In this document: in pieces, positions 35,382 through 44,419 of the stretch | Position numbering within the stretch: position 1 is the stretch's first letter | How the letters are laid out: every line of letters starts with the position of its first letter | NCBI RefSeq assembly: GCF_005771495.1 | Contig: NZ_VAUW01000008.1 | Span: 62,001-126,000, forward strand | DNA: 64,000 bases | Reading direction: 5' to 3' | Source: Maribacter sp. ACAM166 | Lineage (GTDB): Bacteria > Bacteroidota > Bacteroidia > Flavobacteriales > Flavobacteriaceae | Program-made: the position numbers and the translations under genes | Notes under the pieces: generated by a model | Told to the model about the DNA's origin: nothing | Database searches by the model: none | The model's input: the letters and a program-made list of their open reading frames with translations, nothing else

Positions 35382-36545
35382 TTATTTACTGGCAAATAAT
35401 TTCACATCATCTTCAGAAACGTCTTGCCCACCAAGTATGATAAGGCGCTCGACTACATTTCTAAGCTCACGAATATTCCCAGTCCAGTCATATGCCTTTA
35501 ATAACTTAATTGCCGTATCTGAAAAAGTTTTGGCAGCCATACCTTGTTCTTCTGTGATTTTCTTCGAAAAATGTTGAATTAATAACGGAATATCATTCCT
35601 TCTTTCATTCAAACTTGGTACTTGAATAAGAATTACGGCTAGACGATGATATAAATCTTCCCTAAAGTTGCCCTCTTCAATTTCTTTTTTTAAATCTTTA
35701 TTGGTGGCTGCAATAACTCGAACATCAACCTTTATATCCCTGTCTGTACCTACCCTTGATATCTTACTTTCTTGAAGTGCCCTCAAGACCTTTGCCTGTG
35801 CAGAAAGACTCATGTCACCAATCTCATCTAAAAATATAGTTCCCTTATTAGCTGCCTCAAATTTACCCGCTCTATCCTTAACAGCAGATGTAAAAGCCCC
35901 TTTCACATGGCCGAACAGTTCACTTTCAATTAACTCAGATGGTATTGCAGCACAATTGACTTCAATAAATGATTCTGCACTTCTTGCACTTTTTTCATGT
36001 AGCCAATGTGCTACTAACTCTTTTCCTGTTCCATTAGACCCTGTAATCAAAACACGAGCATCAGTAGGAGCTACTTTTTCTATCATATCTTTAATGATAC
36101 TAATTTCGCTACTTTCCCCAATCATCTCATAATTCTTACTCACCCTTTTCTTTAATTTTTTATTTTCAACGACCAAACCCTTTCTGTCCAAGGCATTTCT
36201 TACTGTTGTTAATAGCCTATTCAAATCTGGCGGTTTTGAAATATAATCAAAGGCACCTAAACGCATTGTATTAACGGCCGTATCTAAATCACCATGACCA
36301 GAAATCATTATGAATGGTATTTCTGGTTTTATTTTTCTTGCAGCCTCCAATACTTCAACACCATCCATTTTAGGCATTTTAATATCACAAAGAACCAAAT
36401 CATAGTCATTGTTCTTTACTGCTTCAATTCCTTTCAATCCATCTTCAGCTTCCTCAACAGAATATGCATCATTTTCTTCAGATAAGATTTTAACCAGCAC
36501 CCTTCTAATTGCCGCTTCATCTTCTATCACTAATATTTTTGACAT
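35382..36545 (-). CDS. Sigma-54-type response regulator lacking a DNA-binding domain
   Basis: 387 residues. A receiver domain (1-120; phospho-acceptor D54 in LVLCDIKMPKMDG, K104) is joined to an AAA+ sigma-54 interaction domain (about 140-375). Walker A is GSNGTGKE (169-176); the sigma-54 contact loop reads GAFTSA (216-221) instead of GAFTGA; Walker B is GTIFLDEIGD. The C-terminal Fis-type helix-turn-helix present in NtrC (usually bringing length to about 450) is absent. It is the last gene of a five-gene operon and has no adjacent histidine kinase. Confidence 0.9.
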   Translation of the reverse strand: MSKILVIEDEAAIRRVLVKILSEENDAYSVEEAEDGLKGIEAVKNNDYDLVLCDIKMPKMDGVEVLEAARKIKPEIPFIMISGHGDLDTAVNTMRLGAFDYISKPPDLNRLLTTVRNALDRKGLVVENKKLKKRVSKNYEMIGESSEISIIKDMIEKVAPTDARVLITGSNGTGKELVAHWLHEKSARSAESFIEVNCAAIPSELIESELFGHVKGAFTSAVKDRAGKFEAANKGTIFLDEIGDMSLSAQAKVLRALQESKISRVGTDRDIKVDVRVIAATNKDLKKEIEEGNFREDLYHRLAVILIQVPSLNERRNDIPLLIQHFSKKITEEQGMAAKTFSDTAIKLLKAYDWTGNIRELRNVVERLIILGGQDVSEDDVKLFASK

Positions 36546-36554
36546 AACTACTTT

Positions 36555-37436
36555 TTAAATTCCTATTCTAAATCCTGTTCTAAAATAAAGGCCAGCTTCA
36601 TCATTTAAGGTGAAAATATCGTTTCGCTCCATATCCCTCAATACCCCATTCTGAAATAAGGAGTGACCTCCTATAAGGTAAACGGACATATCCTTTGTTA
36701 TTTTGTATTGATATCCTAAAGTCAATAATAATGCCGTAGAAGAAACATCTGTAGATAAATTATTACCAGGTAGTAAAATGTTGTTCTGAATATTTACATA
36801 ATAGCCATCTAAGAACAGTTCGGTTTGAAAGAAATGTCCTTTTTTAGTAAAATATTTCATACCTGACTTCGGAGCTCCTAAAACATAAGACCAATTAGGA
36901 TGAAAACGCTTTTCATAATACACAAAAGGCAACGGCACATCTATAGGTGAAGTTCCATTATAGGAAATTCCTAGAACAAGAATAAAGGGTTTTTCAATAT
37001 CCTTTATATTTTTGTAGGCACCAATCGTATAGTTCATATTAAAATCATCGTCCTGTAATTCTTCAACAAAATTTGAAGACCACCTTGGTGTAACTACCCC
37101 TATCAAGCGCCATTTATCGCTTAATTTATACATGTAAGCCATGTTAATATCTACAACATGAAACTTACTCAAATCATTAGAATTAGGAAATAAATCATCT
37201 GGCACTTCAAAATTATACCGATTATATTCCGCCCCTAAAATAATGTAATCTTGTTTTTTACGTAAGGCTAATGGCACATTCAATACCAACTTAATACGAG
37301 AAGTTTCTACATCACCACTATTATCTGGCATGAGCATATACTCAACTCTAAATACATCTGGTGTTTGAGCAAGAATTGGATTGATAGCTACAATCCAAAA
37401 GAAAAGCCATAGAACTAGTTTGCTATGCTTCTTCAT
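36555..37436 (-). CDS. DUF6268 family outer-membrane barrel protein
   Basis: 293 residues with a signal peptide (1-23, ending NPILAQ). The mature protein is made of alternating amphipathic strands (for example YIILGAEYNRYNFEV, YMYKLSDKWRLIGVVTPRW, ALLLTLGYQYKI) and ends in GLYFRTGFRIGI, as expected for an outer-membrane beta barrel. The pattern fits DUF6268 of Bacteroidota. The function is unknown. Its start overlaps the end of the MscS gene by 14 bases, and the response regulator follows 9 bases later. Confidence 0.8.
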   Translation of the reverse strand: MKKHSKLVLWLFFWIVAINPILAQTPDVFRVEYMLMPDNSGDVETSRIKLVLNVPLALRKKQDYIILGAEYNRYNFEVPDDLFPNSNDLSKFHVVDINMAYMYKLSDKWRLIGVVTPRWSSNFVEELQDDDFNMNYTIGAYKNIKDIEKPFILVLGISYNGTSPIDVPLPFVYYEKRFHPNWSYVLGAPKSGMKYFTKKGHFFQTELFLDGYYVNIQNNILLPGNNLSTDVSSTALLLTLGYQYKITKDMSVYLIGGHSLFQNGVLRDMERNDIFTLNDEAGLYFRTGFRIGI

Positions 37437-38358
37437 TATTCTCTAAATTTGAAACATTGCTATGCTGAAAAGGACCCTGCTGAAATAAATGTATATCTCT
37501 TTGCGGAAAAGGTATGGTAATCTTATTAGCTCTAAACTCCGCATCAATCTTATACCGTAACTCACTCTTTATTCGTGGATCAGAAAAACTATCGATGATA
37601 TAAAAATTCAAAGAAAATAATAAAGCTGAGTCCCCAAAATCTTCAAATATCACAAAAGGCTTCGGGCTCTTTAATACATTTCTATGCGTCTTAACTATAT
37701 CTAATAATATTTTAGTCACAAGTTGTACATCGCTACCATATGATACCCCGATTTTAATTGATTCTCTAGTCGTTTTATGGTTCTGTGTATAATTATAAAC
37801 GATATCACTTATAAACTTGTGATTAGGTATAATAATAACCTTATCGTCTCTAGTAATTGCCCTAGTCGTTCGTAATTTAATTTCAAAGACCTTTCCTATC
37901 TTATTATCGATTTCAATGATATCTCCGACTCGCAACGACTTATCTAAAATTATAAAAATTCCACCAATTATATCTTGAAAAATTTCTCGTAACGCGAGAC
38001 CAAGTCCAACAAACAAAGCAGCAGAAGCTGTAATAAGAATTGTAATATTAATTCCAGCAGCACTCATCGTAAAAAGTATTACTATCACATAGACCAAATA
38101 TTTGATAAATTTGAAGATGCTTATAAACTTCAGTTTATCATCCACTTCCATTTTACGTGTAAAAAACTTTCTTATGCCTTGAAGAATGGTACTTGTAAGC
38201 AAAAAAGCCATTGTAATCAACAGCAACAGACCTATGGTTAGTTCAATTCTGTTATCTCCTTCGCCAAAATGAATCCCAAGCTCTAAAAAAATTTTTATCG
38301 TTCCCCAAATATCATCCTCAATAATATCCTTAATCTTTTCTGTATTCTCCTGGATCAT
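37423..38358 (-). CDS. Small-conductance mechanosensitive channel (MscS family)
   Basis: 311 residues. Hydrophobic helices at about 40-60, 85-105 and a pore helix 107-130 with TASAALFVGLGLALREIFQDIIGGIFII (the Gly/Ala-rich pore-lining helix), then the beta domain LRVGDIIEIDNKIGKVFEIKLRTTRAITRDDKVIIIPNHKFISD. The C-terminal part is the alpha-beta cage. It should open under membrane tension to release solutes. It is cotranscribed with ABC permease (four-base overlap) and a DUF6268 barrel protein. Confidence 0.93.
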   Translation of the reverse strand: MIQENTEKIKDIIEDDIWGTIKIFLELGIHFGEGDNRIELTIGLLLLITMAFLLTSTILQGIRKFFTRKMEVDDKLKFISIFKFIKYLVYVIVILFTMSAAGINITILITASAALFVGLGLALREIFQDIIGGIFIILDKSLRVGDIIEIDNKIGKVFEIKLRTTRAITRDDKVIIIPNHKFISDIVYNYTQNHKTTRESIKIGVSYGSDVQLVTKILLDIVKTHRNVLKSPKPFVIFEDFGDSALLFSLNFYIIDSFSDPRIKSELRYKIDAEFRANKITIPFPQRDIHLFQQGPFQHSNVSNLENNEEA

Positions 38359-39698
38359 GATGAATATTTAAGCCATTTGTACAATTCTTTATAACTAGGT
38401 TTTTTACCGTACATAAGGATGCCCACACGGTAAATTTTAGCCGCTACCCAAACAATACCAATAAAAGTAGCTATTAAAATCAAAATAGAACTGACTAATT
38501 GCCAAACGGGCACTCCACCTTCCCCAATACCCCAAGGAAGTCGCATCAGCATTACTATTGGTGATGTTAATGGAAATAGGGAAAACGCTACTGCAATTGG
38601 CCCATTTGGATTACTGAAGACAGAAAAGAAACCAACGTAAATGGCCAACATTAAAGGTAAAATAACAGGGAAAATAAACTGTTGCGTATCGGTTTCATTA
38701 TCTACTGCAGCACCTATCGCCGCATATATAGAACTATAAATCAAATACCCAAGAACAAAGTAAACTATAAAGAAAACCAACATTGCGAAAATTGGGATTT
38801 CAAAAATCTCTTGGGCATATAATTGTATATTTTGAGTTACGGCATCTACATCTACATTTGTTCCATTAGCCATGCCTTGGGTCATGCCCCCTTTTGTTAA
38901 TGAAGCCGGATCAATATCAAAAATAGCCAGACCAATAAACAGTAAAATTGCCCCAGAAATAATCCAAATTCCGAATTGGGTTATACCCGCCAATGAGGTC
39001 CCAATAATCTTGCCCATCATTAGATGAAACGGTTTTACCGATGAGATAATGACCTCAATAATTCTACTGGTTTTCTCCTCTATAACACTACGCATCACAA
39101 ACCCACCATAAATGATAATGAACATCATAATCAAGTAACCAAAAGCTCCCCCAATTACTGCTTTTATCTCATTTATTCCTTTTATATTTTGTAGACCATC
39201 AAACGTTTCAATATTAATATCATAACGACGATCCATAGCTGCATATTCCTTAGGTGACAACCCAAGTTCCCTTAATCTTTCTTGCCGTAATCTCCCTGTA
39301 ATAATATTTTCCAACTTATCTAAAATAGTAGCACTAGGCGCATTTTTACTGTAAAAAAAGGCTCGCTGCGCAACTTGTTCCAAATTTGGCTCATCAGGTA
39401 AATATATAAGACCATAATACCCCTGACTTACAGTAGAATCTTTAGCCTGTGTTAAAGTCACATCTCTAAAATTAACATAAGATGTAGCTTCTGATGCACT
39501 AAATTCATTTGAAAAATAACCACTTTCATTCAATACCGCTATCACCCTTTTCTCATTATCATTCAACTGAGTTAAATACGCAATAAGCAATATCATACCA
39601 ACCATTAATATAGGGCTCAAAAAAGTCATGATAACGAAAGACTTGTTACGCACCTTTGCCAAGTATTCCCTTTTTATAATTAACGGCAATTTATTCAT
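38355..39698 (-). CDS. ABC transporter permease (ABC-2, NatB-like)
   Basis: 447 residues from the ATG at 39698 (MNKLPLIIKREYLAKVRNKSF); a 14-codon upstream extension runs inside the ATPase gene. One N-terminal helix (about 20-45), a large extracytoplasmic domain (50-195) and a cluster of five or so helices (200-440), with FVMRSVIEEKTSRIIEVIISSVKPFHLMMGKIIGTS, the ABC-2 signature. Such NatB-type permeases export sodium or unknown substrates. Its start overlaps the ATPase gene by eight bases. Confidence 0.92.
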   Translation of the reverse strand: MNKLPLIIKREYLAKVRNKSFVIMTFLSPILMVGMILLIAYLTQLNDNEKRVIAVLNESGYFSNEFSASEATSYVNFRDVTLTQAKDSTVSQGYYGLIYLPDEPNLEQVAQRAFFYSKNAPSATILDKLENIITGRLRQERLRELGLSPKEYAAMDRRYDINIETFDGLQNIKGINEIKAVIGGAFGYLIMMFIIIYGGFVMRSVIEEKTSRIIEVIISSVKPFHLMMGKIIGTSLAGITQFGIWIISGAILLFIGLAIFDIDPASLTKGGMTQGMANGTNVDVDAVTQNIQLYAQEIFEIPIFAMLVFFIVYFVLGYLIYSSIYAAIGAAVDNETDTQQFIFPVILPLMLAIYVGFFSVFSNPNGPIAVAFSLFPLTSPIVMLMRLPWGIGEGGVPVWQLVSSILILIATFIGIVWVAAKIYRVGILMYGKKPSYKELYKWLKYSS

Positions 39699-40629
39699 GC
39701 GATAGGTTTCTATTTTGAATAGTCTGAATAAAAATATCATTGGCAGTGGGTGTAGTTTCTACGAAACCCTTTACATTGGCCCTCTCACCTAAAAAGTTTA
39801 AAATCTCCCTAGATTCATTTGAAGGAAGTTGAACTGTAAGATCTAACTGTTTTTCAATAGCATCAAAACCATGCGTCAATACCTGAAATTTTAGTTGCAT
39901 TTCATTAATTAACACATCTGGATTGTCAATTTCAAGACCAATTTTGAAGATATTGCTCTTATAAGCTTTTTTTATATCTGATAGTTTACCATCCAATATT
40001 TTTTCGGCTTTATGAATCAAGGCTATATACTCGCATAGTTCTTCAACAGACTCCATTCTATGGGTAGAAAAGATAATAGATGTACCATTATTCTTTAAAT
40101 TCAAAATCTGTTCTTTAATAAGGTTGGCATTTATTGGATCAAAACCACTAAATGGCTCATCGAAAATTAATAGTTTAGGTTCATGAAGAACAGTGACAAC
40201 AAATTGAATTTTTTGAGCCATACCCTTAGATAGTTCTTGTACCTTTTTATTCCACCAATCACCAATTTCCAATTTTTCAAACCAGTATTTCAATCTTTTT
40301 TTCGCCTCTGCTCTTGAAAGTCCTTTCAGCTGTGCGAGATATAATGCCTGCTCACCGACCTTCATACTTTTATAAAGTCCACGTTCCTCTGGTAAGTACC
40401 CTATTTGCGAGATATGTTCAGGTTTCAAAAGCTTTCCATCAAAATAAACAGAACCTTTATCTGGATAAGTAATTTGATTGATAATACGTATAAGAGTAGT
40501 TTTACCAGCTCCATTTGGACCTAATAATCCATAAATACTGTTTTTGGGGATTTCTAAGGAAACGTTCTTTAAAGCTGTATGGTCCCCAAACTGTTTGGTG
40601 ACCCCATTAGCTACCAAAATGTTATTCAT
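39691..40629 (-). CDS. ABC transporter ATP-binding protein (NatA-like)
   Basis: 312 residues. Walker A LLGPNGAGKTTLIRI, Q-loop YLPEERGLY, signature LSKGMAQKIQ (a variant of LSGGQ), Walker B LLIFDEPFSGFDP, H-loop IIFSTHRMES. A C-terminal domain of about 85 residues follows. The signature and QEL region are of the NatA group. It is first of a five-gene overlapping operon with permease, MscS, DUF6268 and response regulator. Transported substrate unknown. Confidence 0.93.
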   Translation of the reverse strand: MNNILVANGVTKQFGDHTALKNVSLEIPKNSIYGLLGPNGAGKTTLIRIINQITYPDKGSVYFDGKLLKPEHISQIGYLPEERGLYKSMKVGEQALYLAQLKGLSRAEAKKRLKYWFEKLEIGDWWNKKVQELSKGMAQKIQFVVTVLHEPKLLIFDEPFSGFDPINANLIKEQILNLKNNGTSIIFSTHRMESVEELCEYIALIHKAEKILDGKLSDIKKAYKSNIFKIGLEIDNPDVLINEMQLKFQVLTHGFDAIEKQLDLTVQLPSNESREILNFLGERANVKGFVETTPTANDIFIQTIQNRNLSHE

Positions 40630-40749
40630 GCACGCAATTTATTCAAAGATATTGAATTGTTTTGACTAGGTACATTCTTTATGATTCCTTTAAACATTAC
40701 GGTCTTTTAATACCACACATAAATAGGACGATCTGTATAAAAAGCAAAA

Positions 40750-40775
40750 CCCACCCTCAATAAATTAAGGGTGGG
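40750..40775 (-). terminator. Probable dnaJ terminator
   Basis: CCCACCCT (40750-40757) pairs with AGGGTGGG (40768-40775) around a 10-base loop, with T-rich sequence on the minus strand after it. It is about 90 bases beyond the dnaJ stop and upstream of the ABC operon. Confidence 0.6.
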
Positions 40776-40866
40776 AAAAAAATTGCTATGAAAAAGAAAA
40801 TTAATATTGGTTACCCAATATTATCTCAAATATACGTTTTTTATTTAAAAACGAAAGATTTCAAAT

Positions 40867-41976
40867 CTAAGAGAACATATCTTTAACTTTTTCGAAAAAT
40901 GATTTATCCGATTTCTCAGGTTTAGGCTCAAAATTATCATTGCCCTGCATTCTTTCAAAGAATTCTCGTTGTTCTTTATTTAATTCTTTAGGTGTCCAAA
41001 CGTTCACATGCACCAAAAGATCACCGGCACCGTAACCATTAAGACTTGTAATTCCCTTTCCTCGAAGTCTTAATATTTTACCCGATTGTATACCAGCTTC
41101 TAATTTGATACGAACTTTACCACCTACAGCATCAATTTCTTTTGATGTTCCTAAAACAGCTTCAGAAATACTAACGTAAGTATCATAATGAAGATTATCT
41201 CCTTCACGCTTTAAGGTACTATGTTCTTGTGTTTCAATCGCCACCAATAAGTCTCCAGGAATTCCATTACCAGGAGCATCATTACCCTTATTAGGCACCT
41301 TTAACTGCATACCATCTTCAACACCGGCAGGAATATTTATTGAAACTGTTTCCTCTACAACCTTTAACCCTTGCTCATCTGTATCTCCCGGCTTACCATC
41401 TAAAATCTGACCGCTACCTCCGCAAGTACTACATACTGCAGCAGTTTGCATTCTACCCAAAATGGTATTCTGTATTTTTGTTACTTGACCTCTACCACCA
41501 CAAGTGCTACAGGTTTTATAGGTAACTCCTTCGGCTTGAACTTTTCTTTTAACCTTAACATTCTTCTCTACTCCATTTGCAACCTCTTCTATAGTCAACG
41601 TTACTCTAATACGCAAATTACTTCCTTTAACTCTTCGTTGGCCGCCACCACCGCCAAAGCCACCAAAGCTGCCGCCGCCGCCGAAAATATCGCCGAATTG
41701 GCTGAATATATCATCCATATTCATACCCCCGCCGCCAAAACCGCCGCCGCCGCCATCAAAAGCAGCATGACCAAATTGATCATAACGTGTTTTCTTATCA
41801 GCGTCACTCAAAATCTCATAAGCTTCAGCAGACTTCTTAAACATCTCCTCTGCCGAATTATCTCCTGGATTTTTATCAGGATGATATTGTAATGCCTTTT
41901 TTCGGTATGCTTTTTTAATTTCTGCAGCAGACGCATTCTTGCTTATGCCTAAAACCTCATAATAATCTTCCTTCAT
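40867..41976 (-). CDS. dnaJ: Chaperone DnaJ with a single zinc centre
   Basis: 369 residues. J domain (1-70, HPD in YHPDKNPGD), Gly/Phe-rich region (74-112, with several GGGG runs), zinc region and two beta-sandwich C-terminal domains. The zinc region has only two CxxCxGxG motifs (CSTCGGRG, CSTCGGSG), where E. coli DnaJ has four, so one zinc site rather than two. This short form is, to my knowledge, usual in Flavobacteriaceae. It works with DnaK and GrpE (dnaK is not in the window). It follows grpE by nine bases. Confidence 0.95.
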   Translation of the reverse strand: MKEDYYEVLGISKNASAAEIKKAYRKKALQYHPDKNPGDNSAEEMFKKSAEAYEILSDADKKTRYDQFGHAAFDGGGGGFGGGGMNMDDIFSQFGDIFGGGGSFGGFGGGGGQRRVKGSNLRIRVTLTIEEVANGVEKNVKVKRKVQAEGVTYKTCSTCGGRGQVTKIQNTILGRMQTAAVCSTCGGSGQILDGKPGDTDEQGLKVVEETVSINIPAGVEDGMQLKVPNKGNDAPGNGIPGDLLVAIETQEHSTLKREGDNLHYDTYVSISEAVLGTSKEIDAVGGKVRIKLEAGIQSGKILRLRGKGITSLNGYGAGDLLVHVNVWTPKELNKEQREFFERMQGNDNFEPKPEKSDKSFFEKVKDMFS

Positions 41977-41985
41977 GCCAATTTT

Positions 41986-42543
41986 TTAATTTCCTACTAC
42001 GACTTTTGGATGCCTAATAATACGATCGCCTAACGAAAACCCTTTTTCGATAACGTCAATAATTTTCCCTTTCATTTTCTTATTTGGTGCAGGTATTTGC
42101 GTAATAGCTTCGTGAATTTCTGCATCAAATACATCGCCAGCATTTACCTCCAACATCTGTAGGCCCTTTGATTTTAAGGTCTCCCTCAATTTCACATAAA
42201 TCAATTCTATACCCTTGAACACTTCCTTATCATCTGACTTTGCTAATTCTTTCATCGCTCTTTCAAAATCATCTAAAACAGGTAACAAAGAAACTATCAC
42301 CTCTTGACCAGCAGTTTTGAATAATTCCATACGTTCTTTGGACGTACGTCTCTTATAATTCTCAAACTCTGCAAATAATCTTAAAAATTTATCTTTCTCC
42401 TTAGCCAATTCAACTCTAAGCGTATCTTCTTCCGATAACTCTTCACCTTCATTTTCTTTACCTTGTTCTTGTGCTATTGTCTCGTCCTCTAAACGCTCAT
42501 CTTCCATGAATTCACCATCCAACGTGTTTTCTTTATCACTCAT
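41986..42543 (-). CDS. grpE: Nucleotide exchange factor GrpE
   Basis: 185 residues from the ATG at 42543; a 17-codon extension in the same frame overlaps the promoter and is rejected. An acidic N-terminus (to about residue 55) is followed by the long coiled coil and the GrpE core: FLRLFAEFENYKRRTSKERMELFKTAGQEVIVSLLPVLDDFERAM and VFDAEIHEAITQIP, and a C-terminal IIDVIEKGFSLGDRIIRHPKVVV. It releases ADP from DnaK. Operon with dnaJ. Confidence 0.95.
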   Translation of the reverse strand: MSDKENTLDGEFMEDERLEDETIAQEQGKENEGEELSEEDTLRVELAKEKDKFLRLFAEFENYKRRTSKERMELFKTAGQEVIVSLLPVLDDFERAMKELAKSDDKEVFKGIELIYVKLRETLKSKGLQMLEVNAGDVFDAEIHEAITQIPAPNKKMKGKIIDVIEKGFSLGDRIIRHPKVVVGN

Positions 42544-42579
42544 AATTTGTTGTAATTTAAATCGCTGATTAAAAGCAGG

Positions 42580-42587
42580 CAAAAGTA
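42580..42587 (-). promoter_or_regulatory. grpE-dnaJ promoter -7 element
   Basis: Minus-strand TACTTTTG, an exact TANNTTTG match, 36 bases before the grpE ATG. No clear -33; a heat-shock promoter of another type cannot be excluded. Confidence 0.5.
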
Positions 42588-42634
42588 CTGCCAATTCTTT
42601 AAAAATGTCATAATGTCATATAAGTTTAAAAAAA

Positions 42635-42653
42635 AATCCGCCAAATGCGGATT
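42635..42653 (-). terminator. Terminator after TIGR01777 epimerase gene
   Basis: AATCCGC (42635-42641) pairs with GCGGATT (42647-42653) around a five-base loop; on the minus strand a run of T follows. Confidence 0.8.
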
Positions 42654-42683
42654 CTTATTTAACTATACAGATGCTATTCTATT

Positions 42684-43646
42684 TTAAGACATAAGCTCTT
42701 TAGTTATCTTAGTTTTAGAATCAACACATTTATTTTCCTTATTAAATATATCGGCTAAGGCATGACATATATTGGCATATTGAAAAATATACCCCTCCTC
42801 TTCAATTTTTTTACTGCTTACCCGCTGACTAGCAAAAAGAATATAGGCCATATCACCAAGAATTGTATGCATTATAAATTTTGGGATATTTGGTAAGAAC
42901 AATGGCCTATGCAAATTCTTTGCAATTTCCTTTACCAATTTATTATTAGTTACTGGGTTAGGAGCTACACCATTATATATCCCTTCTAATTCATTTGTAA
43001 TAGCGTAAAGAAAAATACCCGCCAAATCTGAAATATGAATCCAAGATTGCCATTGCTCACCACTGCCAAAAGCAGCACCAACAAAAAACTTAACAGGCTT
43101 AGTCATTTCTGGTAATGCACCACCATCATTTGACATTACTAAACCAATGCGCACCTTAGCAACAGTCAAACCTAAAGGTTTAAATTCATCTACTTTATTT
43201 TCCCAAGACACCACTACTTCACCCAAGAAACTATCGTCCACATTTTTCTCATCCTCAGTGTAATAATCACTCAGTGAATCTGGGTATATCCCTATTGCCG
43301 AAGCAGAAACAATAGAAGTTACTGTATGATTTATGGTATTCTGAAGTGTAATTTTGAGCAACTCCAACGAATTGATTCTACTTCGCAATATGACTTTCTT
43401 GTAATCTTCCGTCCAACGTTTAGATATACTTGCTCCAGCTAAGTTAATAATAACTGAAACGCCATTTAAGCATTCTTTATCAATCTCTGCAGTATCAGGA
43501 TTCCAAAAATAACCTTGGTAATTTGAATCAGAAACTATTTTATTCTTACTAGTTGTCAGGTAATTAACGGTATAACCTTTTTCATGGCACTGAGACACCA
43601 ACTCGCTACCAACTAAACCTGTCGCTCCTGTTATCAATACTTTCAT
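42684..43646 (-). CDS. TIGR01777 family NAD-dependent epimerase/dehydratase
   Basis: 320 residues. Rossmann start KVLITGATGLVGSELVSQ, then FWNPDTAEIDKECLNGVSVIINLAGASISKRWTEDYKKVILRSR, a stretch diagnostic of the TIGR01777 (YfcH/SulA-related) group; the conserved IGIYPDS region lies in the middle (SAIGIYPDS). The C-terminus has the DUF1731-like segment NIPKFIMHTILGDMAYILFASQRVSS. Its reaction and substrate are not established. It follows mnmD on the same strand after a 109-base gap. Confidence 0.92.
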   Translation of the reverse strand: MKVLITGATGLVGSELVSQCHEKGYTVNYLTTSKNKIVSDSNYQGYFWNPDTAEIDKECLNGVSVIINLAGASISKRWTEDYKKVILRSRINSLELLKITLQNTINHTVTSIVSASAIGIYPDSLSDYYTEDEKNVDDSFLGEVVVSWENKVDEFKPLGLTVAKVRIGLVMSNDGGALPEMTKPVKFFVGAAFGSGEQWQSWIHISDLAGIFLYAITNELEGIYNGVAPNPVTNNKLVKEIAKNLHRPLFLPNIPKFIMHTILGDMAYILFASQRVSSKKIEEEGYIFQYANICHALADIFNKENKCVDSKTKITKELMS

Positions 43647-43755
43647 TCTTTAAAGATATTGTTTTTGATGCTCCTTGGTATGTTATTTAATTCGGATTTA
43701 ACATTGTCTTTTAATGCTTTAAGGAATTCAATAGAAAGGATGGAAGGAATTAAAT

Positions 43756-44418
43756 TTATGATTTTTGTGCTCTCAACATTTCTCGCTTACCAGGCGGACC
43801 AGGCAAACGTTCTACTAAAAACCCAACGGCTAACATTGCACGTCTGACACTGCCTTTTGCTGCATAGGTCACCAAATAAGCTCCAGGCTTCATAGCTCTA
43901 AACATAATTTCAAATATTTCAACCGTCCACAGCTCAGGTTGTACCCGAGCACCAAAAGCATCAAAATAAACAAGATCATATGTGGCTAATTCATCGATAT
44001 CCTTAAAGTTAATTTTTTCTTTTTTAAGTATAAAATCAGCACTAATTTCAATTTCCTCTTGCCATGAAGATGTATGCATTAAATCAAATTCACTTTTTCG
44101 TGAAATTGATTTTAATTCTTCTAAGTAATTTAGCTGGTTCAGTTCTTCGGTTGAAACCGGATACGCCTCTACACCGGCATAAAAAATAGTAAGATTTCGT
44201 TTTTCAGATTCTAATAGCGTTATAAAGGCATTCAAGCCAGTACCAAAACCAATCTCTAAAATACTTAAATCACGGTTTTTAAATAAGTCTAATCCAGAAT
44301 ATATAAAAACGTGATAGGCTTCTTGAATAGCACCATGCTTTGAATGGTACTGTTCACCCCAATCCTTTATCTGAATGGTTTTTGAACCATCTGCTGTCGT
44401 AATTATTTCTCTTTTCAA
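43756..44418 (-). CDS. mnmD: tRNA 5-methylaminomethyl-2-thiouridine methyltransferase MnmD
   Basis: 220 residues. The SAM-binding motif is ILEIGFGTGLNAFITLL; family motifs include YHSKHGAIQEAYHVFI, YDLVYFDAFGARVQPELWT (the DAF-P-LW motif) and a C-terminal LPGPPGKREMLRA. This is the stand-alone methyltransferase half of MnmC, which completes mnm5s2U at the wobble position of certain tRNAs. The FAD oxidase half (MnmC C-domain) is absent, as in many Bacteroidota. It follows the DUF4920 gene by one base. Confidence 0.93.
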   Translation of the reverse strand: MKREIITTADGSKTIQIKDWGEQYHSKHGAIQEAYHVFIYSGLDLFKNRDLSILEIGFGTGLNAFITLLESEKRNLTIFYAGVEAYPVSTEELNQLNYLEELKSISRKSEFDLMHTSSWQEEIEISADFILKKEKINFKDIDELATYDLVYFDAFGARVQPELWTVEIFEIMFRAMKPGAYLVTYAAKGSVRRAMLAVGFLVERLPGPPGKREMLRAQKS

Positions 44419-44419
44419 A

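Noticed and set aside
36555-40629. ABC-MscS-barrel operon as a defence or secretion system
   Set aside because: The genes are ordinary envelope functions; no nuclease, toxin or secretion components are present.
41446-41892. 148-codon ORF opposite the Gly-rich part of dnaJ, with alanine repeats
   Set aside because: The alanine runs are the reverse of GGC/GGN glycine codons in dnaJ.
43645-43755. Open frame of about 45 codons between mnmD and the TIGR01777 gene, ending in TGA that overlaps the epimerase ATG
   Set aside because: It has no ATG, GTG or TTG start and begins inside the mnmD tail in another frame. The length is within chance for this base composition.
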